NCBI RefSeq assembly: GCF_032854445.1
Contig: NC_088299.1
Coordinates: 12,021,608 to 12,085,607, forward strand
Direction: 5' to 3'
Source: Liolophura sinensis
Taxonomy: Eukaryota > Mollusca > Polyplacophora > Chitonida > Chitonidae
DNA: 64,000 bases
In this document: positions 25,301 through 37,300 of the stretch, piece by piece
Numbering within the stretch: the stretch's first letter is position 1
Layout: each line of letters opens with the position of its first letter
Program-made: the position numbers and the translations under genes
Notes under the pieces: generated by a model
Database searches by the model: none
Told to the model about the DNA's origin: nothing
The model's input: only the letters and a program-made list of their open reading frames with translations

Positions 25301-28300
25301 CCACGTTCGGCCGGAGAGAAAACCTGATAAGCATTACATATAAACTGTTGAAACATAAACACAAACACCTACGCTTTTAACCTACGGTATTTTGTGCATA
25401 AAAAATAGCCAGTGACCAGTACGGTTGGTCACTTTTCACGAAGATGTTTTTTAAAGACTATTTGGTGAATGCAAATGTAACTCTAGTCCTATCTTGGTGA
25501 TGAATTGGCCACTCTCACAGATTTTCGTCTACTGAGGCAAGGCAGCATTTATAACCCAGGAGGGCGTCCAAATTTTATCGACCTAAAGTAATATTTATAA
25601 TATAAAATAGACGTTCTGGGTATCGTACTGAGATAAGGTACTGTAACATATATAATGCAGATGGACGCCTGGGTTGTACTGAGACAAGGTAAGATTTAAT
25701 TAAAACGCAGGTGGACGTCCGGGTTGTACGGAGATAAGGTACAATTTATAATGGAGATGGACGTCTATGGTTGGACTAAGATAAGGTAGCATTTAATTAA
25801 AACGCCAGTGGCCATCTGGGTTTTACTGAGATAAGTTATGATGCCTGTGGACATCTGGGTTGTACTGAGATAAGTTAACATTTATAATGCGCAGTGGGGC
25901 ATCTGAGTTGTACTGAGATAAGTTAACATTTATAATGCACACTGGGACATCTGGGTTATACTGAAATATCTTAACATTTATAACGCGCAGTGGGACATCT
26001 GGGTTGTACCGAGATAAGTTAACATTTATCAAATACAATGGGACATCTGGCTTGTAATGAGATAAGTTAACATTTATGATGCCAGTGGGGCATCTGAGTT
26101 GTACTGAGATAAGTTAACATTTATCATGCGCAGTGGGACATCTGGGTTGTACTGAGATAAGTTAATATTTATAATGCACAGTGGGACATCTGGGTTGTAC
26201 TGAGATAAGTTAACATTTATAATGCGCAGTGGGGCCTCTGGGTTGTACTGAGATAAGTTAACATTTATAATGCGCAGTGGGGCATCTGAGTTGTACTGAG
26301 ATAAGTTAACATTTATGATGCCAGTGGGACATCTGGGTTGTACTGAAATATCTTAACATTTATCAAATACAATGGGACATCTGGCTTGTAATGAGATAAG
26401 TTAACATTTATGATGCCAGTGGGGCATCTGAGTTGTACTGAGGTAAGTTAACATTTATGATGCCAGTGGGACATCTGGGTTGTACTGGAATATCTCAACA
26501 TTTATGATGCGGAGTGGGACATCTGGGTTGTAATGAGATAAGCTAACATTTATAATGCGCAGTGGGACATCTGGGTTGTACTGAGATAAGTTAACATTTA
26601 TAATGCGCAGTGGGACATCTGGGTTGTACCGAGATAAGTTAACATTTATCAAATACAATGGGACATCTGGCTTGTAATGAGATAAGTTAACATTTATGAT
26701 GCCAGTGGGGCATCTGAGTTGTACTGAGATAAGTTAACATTTATGATGCCAGTGGGACATCTGGGTTGTACTGGAATATCTCAACATTTATGATGCGCAG
26801 TGGGACATCTGGCTTGTACTGAGATAAGTTAACATTTATCATGCCCAGTGGGACATTTGGCTTGTGCTGAGATAAGTTAACATTTATAATGCAGATGCAG
26901 ATTTGTGTTATACTTTGATAAGTTCACGTTTATAGTACAATGTATTTATTTATTTATTTATTTGATTGGTGTATATTTAACTTATACGACTGCAGCCGGC
27001 AATATGGAGGAAACCAGGCAGAGCCCGAGGGAAACCCACGACTATCCGCAGGTTACTGGCAGACCTTCCCACGTACAGCTGGAGAGGAACCTAGCATGAG
27101 TTGGACTTGAACTCACAGAGAGAGCATTGGTGAGAGGCTGCTGGGTCATTATGCTGCGCTGGCGCACTCACCAAATGAGCCAAGGAGGCCCTATTATAAT
27201 ACAAGTACGCGCCTGGGGTGCATTGAGATATGTACGTAACGTGTTAGCCTATAATGCAAACGGACCTCTAGATTGTACTGAGATGTGTTTTTATCTATTT
27301 CATTTTTCTTTAATCAAGACTTTGTGAGTGGATGAAACCAAAATGCGCCCTGACTACTGATGAAGGTGACGAGTCAATAATGTTGAGAGTTGAGTTAAAC
27401 ATCAAGCAAGAAAGACAATTTCCATCCTTCTGCCATTCGGATAAACTTGCCTATGGTGGCTGATTCAACTAAATCGTCTCTCTCACTACATACAACCGGC
27501 TCTGGACCAATGTGGTTACGGTCCAGACTAGAATAAAGCGCCCACTGGCTCAACATCGCCTTTCAATCAGGTAGTGTGTCTTGTACCTGGCTAAGTATTG
27601 TGGATTTCTCCATGCTTTATCCGGTTTCCTCTACCTATAAATCAGGCCACAGTCGTAAAAGTGAAATAATCTTTAGCAAAATGTGTTAAACCCTAATCAA
27701 ATAAATAAATAAATAAATAAAATCTTCCACCCACCAGTTGAGCGTCATCAGTAGGACTTCCCGTCACACAACCCTGGTGTCCCCACGGGTAAATGAAGTA
27801 CTGGCCGTAGGAATGGAATGTGATGTACGATTTTATAGTGTCCTTGTGTTGGTTGATAAAGTTTCGCATATTGGCTGTTTCCACTTCTGAGAAGGCAGAG
27901 GCTCCACGGAATGTGTCACTACAAGGATTTGAACTAGCTCCGGTATCTGCAAGAAAACACAAGGTATTCAAATGTACCTATTCATTATCGCCTTCTTCTC
28001 ACAAATTTGTAAAGAAAAAACTCACTTATCAGTTGAGATAATGTATTTACAGTTGACTGTAAGGAGCAACAGACTGACGTGACAACTTCGAACTGTTTGA
28101 CCTGCTTGAAGCTTTTTTTTCTGGATGCCCACTTGTCACAAAAGTAACCAAACTCCAAAGCAACCTCACTCGGCAGGTGTCTGACAAACCACCTTATATA
28201 AAGCGACAGTGGAACCAATAGCAGCTGGATTGGAATAGGCGTCTTCGTTGGCCGATAGTCATCTTTTTGTAAGAGCTCATTAGACCTTTTTGTACGAACT

Positions 28301-31300
28301 CATTAGACAACTAGGCCAACGAGAAAGACAATGTACATGTAGGCCTACATGTAGTTCATAGACAGTTACATTATTTACAACACTGTGTTAAGTGATACAG
28401 CATACCTTACATTTTACCTCAAACGCAGTTTAATTTGCGGTACGTAGTACGGTAGCACAGCTATGTGGTTTGTTACATATTTGTTTGATAACGCAAACAA
28501 AGGTGTGTGGTTTGTTAACACAAACACAGTTGTGTGGTCTGACCATACAAAAGCAGCTTTGTGATTGGGTAACACAACTACGGTGTGATAACAAACACAG
28601 CTTTGTGACTGGATAACACAGGTGTCTGGTTTCATTACACAAAAACAAGTGTGATTGCGCATCACAGATGTATGATTTGATGACATAAACGCTGCTATGT
28701 TGTGCGGTAACGCAGCTGTGTTGTTTGTGACACAAACCTTGCTATGTGGTGCGATAGCATAGCTCTGTAGTTTGCAACACAATCGCAGCTGTTTGGAGAT
28801 TGGGTAACACACTGATGATACTCACGACCCCAGTAATAGTCAAAGTTCCGGTTAGGGTCCGCTCCGTAACAGCCGTTATAATACGATCGGGTCTTCCTCC
28901 ACATACGAGATCCCTGTCAGTTCAGGAAGATTGGTACAAGTATTACTTTACTGATTCAATAGGGTACAGTAGTCTTTGTGAAGTGACTGGAAGTGCAAAA
29001 GTTAAGATTGGATTGGAATGACAACCTTCATTGGTGATAGTAAAATCTGAAGCTGTATACATTGTCAAAAATGTACAAGACAAGAAATGATATAACCCGA
29101 GTTATTTAGGAAAATGGTGAAAACAGATCTCGGTATGTGATGTGGTCTATAACTGAATAAATCAATTTTTAATCTAGAATTCTGACAAGGCCATGAATTA
29201 GGAACTTTACAGGGTTCGAGTGGCATTAGCGGAAACAGCTGCGTTCTCGGGTTGTAGACTTAACTCGGGCCTGATTGACCAAAATTGATAGCAAGGCGGC
29301 GCTTTCAATTTTCTCAATATGTGCAACATCACAAAGACAAATTTATGCTTTTTAAGCTTCCTGTGGGATACTTTATAAATGCATATATATATTTAATCTG
29401 GTGTTGTCTTTTCTTTTAAAGTGCAGGCTGGTATGAAATTTTACCCTTGTGGCAATGAAACTTATTTCAATTTAAAAACCACAGGTCACCTTCACAAATT
29501 CAATTTCTCGTATCTTTTATTTGGAAATCACGTTTCCTAGGTTATGTATGGGTATACCGACATAAAACCAAGTTACGGTTGTTGAGTAGATATGTGCGCT
29601 ATCAGAAACTAAATCGTCAATGCGGATCTGTGTTTCACGCTAAGCGTACAGTTTTACTGCCGAAGGGTGATCACGAAAAATGATAGCGTCATAAGAATGG
29701 CTTTATTGAGAAGGAATATGATTCATGGCTTTGTGTGTTTCATATGTCAACTTGGCGGGAAATGCTACGTGTAGGCGTATATCACTAGTGTGGAGAGTCG
29801 CACAAACTGTCACTTCGCTGTTTAATCTCATAAAGCTGGCCAAAGTCGTGGGCGGGAAATATACTAGAGTACGGCTTAAAACAAGCATAAATAATAAAAC
29901 TGTTACTCTGAGTGACAAAAGAATGTTAAAATGATGTGACCTAAATATTTCCTGTCACTTCTGTATTAAAAAGGCAAGTGAACGTTTATGAATCTCAAGG
30001 TTTTTGCAAAGATTATTATTGATTTTGTCATGAAACTTATCGTGAATTTTTCTTTTGAATTTAAACTTATATGACTCATATAATTCATGTGAACTCGACT
30101 AAATGAAAGGATCGTTCATATTTTGTCGTGTATACGGTTATCCCATATTTATTTTGCTGCATGGACCTAACAAACGAAGGAGACCTTTCCAGCAAGTAAT
30201 GTATGAAAATGATCGAACTAGTCCTTATCGTAAAAATGACGCCCGATGACCATATTTAATGACACGTGTAGGACTACTTACGGATAATCTGCTGTGTTCG
30301 TAGCCGTCTGGGTTAGCCACAGGTAGAAAGTACCAATCAAACCAATCGATCATGTAGCTGACAGACGGGTCCGTAGCGATCTGGGAAGAGGAGCGATATT
30401 TTACATTTATACATATTAACGCCATATGTTCCTGCCAGAAAAAAGCCCATATAAGACGAGACTATCATCACTCTGGCAGATTTAAATGGGCGATGTTCAA
30501 AACAATCCATTATTTAAGATCAGTTAGATATGTAAAAAAAAAATATGCCAAGGTCACAGAAAATGATTATGATTCTTTGCAACAAAACGTTCTCACAAGG
30601 AGAATATATAAATGAAACTGCCTTTAGTTTTCCATCTGCCAAGTCCTAATTTCGAGCCCTTCACATAAACTTCCGTACGCATAGCCTTTCATGCTTATTA
30701 TCGCATAACCGAGAATTATCCAGCAGCCAAGCTGGAAACTAATCATTGGTTTCTATAGGCCGATGCGTAACGTCACTGGTTTCTATAGGCCGATGCGTAA
30801 CGTCACTGGTTTCTATAGGCCGATGCGTAACGTCACTGGTTTCTATAGGCCAGTGCGTAACGTCAATGATTTCTATGGGCTGATGCGTGACGTAACTGGT
30901 TTCTATGGGGTGATGAGTGACATCACTGGTTTGTAGAGTAATACGGGCCATCAGTGTATGGTTTCTATCACTCCCAAGTGTCGTGAAACTGACATAGCAG
31001 ATCGTTTCACACGTCTGGTTAATGGGCATTTATTGCCAATGGAACTGCATGAAACTGTATCGTTATATCGAATGAGTTAACATCTGGCATTACCGTGTAG
31101 AACAGGTTAATGACTGTGGCTGGAGATATCCATTCCCTGGCGTGTATTCCACCGTCAATGAAGATAGCCGGCTTGTTTGGACCGTTACTGATCTGTAACA
31201 TAGAGACATGTATAGCGAGATGGTTAGAGTTTATCGTCTATCGTCATATATATCACACAGATTGAAATCCGGCCTCTTGTGAATTTAAAGGATGTTATTC

Positions 31301-34300
31301 TAACTGTTCCCGTGAATAATTCAACAGTATTGCAGCAAATTGAGCACGGAGTAAACAGAATTAGGTAAAGTATATGTGGTGATGACAGTAGCACCTTTTT
31401 AAGACTTCACTGGTTGAGAATTATTCAACATGTTGTGCTGTTGTTACATTTAACAAAGAAGACAAACTAATTCTTGTTTAGAGCTAAGGTTTAAGGCTCC
31501 AGAATAATCCAGAAATTCCCTGTCCGTGGCTGGGTTCGAACCTCGTGTGCCAACGTTTTGGTTATCGAGCACTTTACCACGTGCCACTCATGCAGGAGAC
31601 ACCGTTCACATGTCCTAGATATCACTAAATGCAGAAATATGGAAGCGTTAGAAGATTTTTTTATAGAAGGTCGTTATAATGATTGTAAGGTCTAATTTTT
31701 GTACACTGAAGCATACATGGGGCAATTTTCTTAAGCATGTAACACCTTTGCCTCGCTTCATCTAATAATGGTGTTTAAAACAGGAACAAAAACACGTCCA
31801 TGTGGAGAAATAAGAAATGACAAGAACCTCTCGTTCTTAAAAGAAGAACGCCCGCTTCTTGCCTGTAGTATGGACGCCAGATGAGGACATCTCGTCCCTC
31901 GAGACGAGATGACTTCATCCGGCTTCCATACTGAATTAGGAAGATGTCGTGGTATTTTGCATGATTAAATCTCAAATGCATACTCCAGTGGGGAAATACA
32001 GATTTGTCCATTTCCTGATGTATAATGTTGACAAGGTCATCTATGTAGGCAATTGAAAATGGCGAGAGATTACAGTGTTGTGGGAAGAACATGCCATAAA
32101 TCAAGCATAAATCATGCGTGTTTGAATATTCTGAATCAATATAACGAGGCCACTGATCAACACAGCTGTGGGAAGGCGTGAAGGTAAATTGCTGAGCATT
32201 GCACTGATACATATGGTTAAGATAAACCATTTTGTACATGAATCAATGAACCTGTGTCGAATGGACTTGAGGTTAAGTTCTTTTTTATATCTAGCCGTCG
32301 TCATACTTTCAGCTATTCATACCGATTTATCAGATTTTGATAATGTGTAAATGCTGATCGTGCCCCTTGTTAATAGACTATAGACAAGTTAAGAAAAGCG
32401 AAAATAAACCATTCTTGAGAAACTTCAATCTAATGAATGCCAAATTGTTTGTATGGCACGCAAACAACAATGGATCAAATATCCACAGTTCGTATGTACT
32501 GATTAGTTATAATAAATAGGTAACACGGCTGACCGCTTCGGTGCATGGTCTACTGGTTAGAGCAACCGCCTTGACGTCAGGAGACGCCGTAATCATCCCA
32601 AATACATTAAAAATGATACTTGTTACTGCCTCGCTTGGTGCTCATCGCTGAGAGGCCAGAGCAAGGAAACAGGACTGGTTTGCCCGGTGTCAGTATAATC
32701 TGGGTAGGATGCCATGTCTGGTGTCTTCGGCATGATACTTCAGTGTCGGCAGCACTTTGAACTTTGGTCGCAAGAAGACGCAGTAGGCCTACACACCCAA
32801 TTACTACTTTTCATATGACAGCCAAAATTGTTAAGTTAGTACGACGTAAAACTCCAAGCATATATACTTACATACGGATCACGGCTAGCTGATTACCATT
32901 TCCCAAGCCTCGGATCTGATTTGACTCTTACGATTTGAACGTTTTAATCCCCCGTTCAACACACTACTACCAGACAATTAAATCAGTGGCTAACTGTTCT
33001 GTTGCGAAACGAATCCTGCTTACTGGCATAACATTATACCTAAACACTCCTTCCTCCTGAGAATAACGATTTTTTTTAGATATATTTATGAACAAGAATT
33101 TCGGCTTTTGATAAAAGACATTGGAGGACACCATATTTTAACATGTTAATATCAGTATTATTGTAGCGGCAACTCCTTCGAAGATGGACGCTCATAGCCG
33201 GCGCCCATATCTCGGGAAGTTTTAGCATGGTCACTACACTATAAATGTGGTTTGGGTTATTAACACACGTCGGAAACACCTGAAAAAGTTTGACATGTCA
33301 ATTTGTTTCATGATGTTTAACTGCTAAACACGATTAGTGTAAACATGTAATCGTCGTTTATTGGCCATAGGGCATTTGTACGAGCATATCCGAGCTAAAC
33401 ACAAAGATGACACAAAGCTAACCAGTTATCTGTCTAAACATATAGAATTGCTTCACGGAAAAGTAAGCACATCATTTAGAACACACGTAACAGCTAAACA
33501 TGTCTACATGCCGATTTTTATGGGTCTGCTCTTTAGTTCAGTTGCTAACCGAACGTGTTCAGTCTAAACATGTGTAGGCCTCTACACGTTCTATTTGCGC
33601 ACGCTTGCCATAGTTCAAGTGATCTAATTGAAAACGAGGCTGTTCCTCTGCTCAGTTTTGGAAGAGAAGATGTCGAGGAGTGTGTCCGTATTTGTGGTAG
33701 CGGCACTGGTATGTACTCATTGCTTTTATCTTTTCTCATACCGAAGTGTATAAAATTCCAGTTATATTAAAGTCATTCATTCTGCCTTTTCCATATTAGC
33801 ATATATTGATTTAGTGCCATTTTCTAGTTATGCGTAACATACTGCCCATGGTCAGACCTACATGTATTATTCCATGCAGGGGATGTAAACCTGGTAAGTG
33901 GTAGTACTATATACCCCAGATGCATTCACAGGTGAGATATATTCTTTTCATTTATATATAATGTATATATGTATTATATATTTATGTATGATTTTATATG
34001 CGTTTCCAGTGGAGTGACAGTCAGGTGTATGTAAAGTGAAATTTAGAGCATGGTTATAAAAGATAGGCCTATATAAAAAAAAAAAATCAATAAATTTATG
34101 TACCTTTAAATGTAGGTGCATGAGAAATTCTAATTGGTGGGTCTTTCTATACACCTTGTAAACCAGTTCTACTGTTTGGAAATAATAAGTCACTAATTTG
34201 TGTTTCAGATGAACTGGAGTCGTTGAATGCCAGAAGACAATGTGGAGAAGTCCAACAAACTTCACCAATTTATGACTGTTGTACAGGTAATACAGATTGC

Positions 34301-37300
34301 AATCTTATTTTACCCTTGTACAGTTGCACATCATTATGACTTCAGTTCTTCCTTGGAAAGAGTATGGTTGAAAAAGAGTAAGGTGTCAGTATCACCATAT
34401 ATATCGCAGACAAAAATAACCCAAAATCCTTGTTAATTAAAGCACAAAGCAAGCAAGTGAATGAATAAGCAAAATTTACAGAAGTTTGAGAATTTTATGA
34501 GATGCTATTTGTACAGACACTGCACAGTAATAGTACAAGCTAATGAATTCCGTGCCAGATAGGCCTTTAATTTCGTAAAATATTTACTATCAATAAACAA
34601 TTGCACTGTATGTCACTATTAAGCAATAGTGACCAGAAACATGTTAACTACTAGGACTAATAACTGTCTTAGTACATGTATATAGCATAATTTACTTAAT
34701 AACAAAATTCATTGCTTACATCTTGTTTTGTATTGATTGTTCTTTAGCACATACATTGTGCTGCCAGTTTTTATGGCCATATTCTTTCATCTCTTAAGGT
34801 TAACTCCGGCATCTTTCATCGGTAATTTTTAGTTCAGTTCAAGTATACGTAGCACGGTTTAACCAATGAAGTGCTAGAGCAAAGGTACTATGGCCAATTG
34901 CATTATCCACAGGCAATCTTGATAATATTAACTGGGCACATATGACGACAATCACACTTGGATTTCTATAGGAACAACCTGACTTGTGACTGAAGATATG
35001 TGCTGAGCCTGAGAGTTTTCAGTGATTGACCTAGATAAGACTCACCTATAACTAAGTCGAACTATGTCTGCAGTGTTAAATTCAACCAAGGGTCCTACAG
35101 CAGCGAAGCGAACATGACGTTGGACTTGTGAAGGTGGTAAATTGTGGCAGATAGAAAGTCAGTTCATTGTCATAATATCAGGACAAAACTTACGGTTTCA
35201 GTATTTAATTACCTGCAAGTAATGTCTATGAGTTGTATGACTGGACATTGATTAGAGTACAGTTGTGGTATACTATTCAGTTAGAATGGTGGTAAGTCTT
35301 GTGAGAGATCGGTTTGTTTGCTACGGATCAATGTCCTTTTCAACATTACTTCAGTGCTTTATAATGAACAGTTAAGCTTTGCATACTTTTACAAGCCTTC
35401 AGTAAATACTGTTGTCAATGAAAACATTTAATTTATTAATAAGCAGGTAATGTGTGGAGGTTTGCTGTTGCTTTGTGGATAGGTATCAAACATGTTTAGC
35501 ATACCATGTGTTTTGAGGTAAACATGTTTAGGATTTCCGGTGCAAAATATTTTGTGCCCTTCACATGTTTTATATCTCCGCAATTCAACCTAAACACCTT
35601 TTCTCATTACATGTTTAGCAAATCATGTGCTTAAAAAGTAAAAGCAAGATTGTGTGGAGCTTCGTGTTTAGGCTCTTAACACACATGTTAAAGTGTAATA
35701 AATTGAAAGCTAAACCGACGTCATTTTCCTTTAAGATTTATGTAGACACAATCAGTGTTTTTAGCAGTTGGATCATTTTAACGACCAGTCCGTCTGTATG
35801 GCCAGATTTTATCTAAACACTTTACAATTTTGAGAGCATTTCATATGAGGCTGTAGCCTGTTTTACATGAGGGAAAAAAACAGTTCCTGGCCTAAACCAT
35901 CGTTAACCGCCACGATACATATCTGACACAACCTCTTGTATTAAAGTCGCAATCGAACAACCGGAAGCAGCACTTGAAAGCTAGCGACCATACTGTTCAG
36001 AGGCAGATTGATTATGAGAAGACCAGTATCAGTGAGCAAGCATTTTACGATTTTACGACAATCTGTCGTCTGTGACACTTTTATGTGCTGTATTTAACAA
36101 GTTTCGATTCTGTACCCTTACGCCAGATATAAATTAATCAAAACTTGTAACGTCTGTAGCAAGGTAAAAATAAGAGTTACCGTGTTTGTCTCGCCAGGTG
36201 TTTCTTCTACAGAAAGATTTGGCCCGTTTAAGACGTCGGACTCCAGGCTAGAATCCAGCTGATTTTTACATAATTACAGCAAAACACCAGGAGGTGAAAA
36301 CCCAGATAATAATTCCTCAATAAAGAGAACATCAATCAAATCGCAAGAACAGCGCTGTATGAGGAGGCGTTTAAATGGTCCTATTTGTGAAAATGCACAT
36401 ACAACTAATTTTTATCGTTAGACCACATTATGCGAGATACGCTTTTGGATAGAAGAGTATTATCCGGGCATCTTTGTACGAGTGATACATCACCCAGGAG
36501 GGGGTTTGCACTGCGTTCCTACGCCGTGTATAACAGAACATCAAATTTAGGCTCTGTTGGCTTTTGTAGTTGGCGCTGGGTTAAATTGGAAAGATGCTAA
36601 CTATAGGAATTATGGCAATTATTTTTTATGCTGTCTTGATGTCCGATGTCATGGTGATAGTCTGGAAATACGGGATTTAAGGCCACACGTTTTTCATAAG
36701 GTCTCTGGGGTGACTACAGACATAATAAAGATCTTTCGAAAATTTTTCGTTACGATTCAGGGATAGCTTGGCGTATATCTCGCTCTATCCCTTATAGTGG
36801 TTTCGTTTTTAAAGAATACATAAGAAGGTCCACTCAAAAAATTAATTTGTTACTTTCACAGAAATTCTGTTGTCTGAGTGATGCTAATATGTATTCTGTT
36901 ATTTTAACACAATATTCTGTCATATTTAACATAATATCCTGTTAGTCTAATAGAGTTTTTATGTGGAAGTAATGGAATATGTATGTTATATTTAACACAA
37001 CAATCTGCTGCAATAACAGAATACATTCTAACATCACTCACACAACAGACTTTCTGTTAAAATTAACAGATTAATTTTTTAAGTGTATTATAAAAGTACA
37101 GTTTTAAGGAGTGTGAAGGAAGATGTCAAAAAAGGTCATTTATTGACGAAAAATTTTATATTTCTTCATAAACTCTGTTTTATGCATGTTTTTATGTTCC
37201 GTCAATGGTCGGAAATATTCGGAAATGACGTCATCGGTGAACAAACTCGGAATGCGGGAGCAGCTTAGCGCCCCCAATTCGGCCCGTCCCCAAATAAAGT

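Noticed and set aside
25823-26658. Minus-strand frames with [16 protein letters not shown] repeats
   Set aside because: Translation of the 48-bp (16-codon) satellite, broken wherever a unit has an indel.
27985-28218. Minus-strand frame upstream of carboxypeptidase exon 27946-27735
   Set aside because: Intronic; joining it would break the conserved [11 protein letters not shown] junction between exons 28826 and 27946.
31775-32239. 154-codon minus-strand frame in carboxypeptidase intron 5
   Set aside because: Longest non-repetitive frame outside genes, but no domain I recognise. It runs through the palindromic hairpin and has no supporting splice structure. A BLASTP search would settle it.
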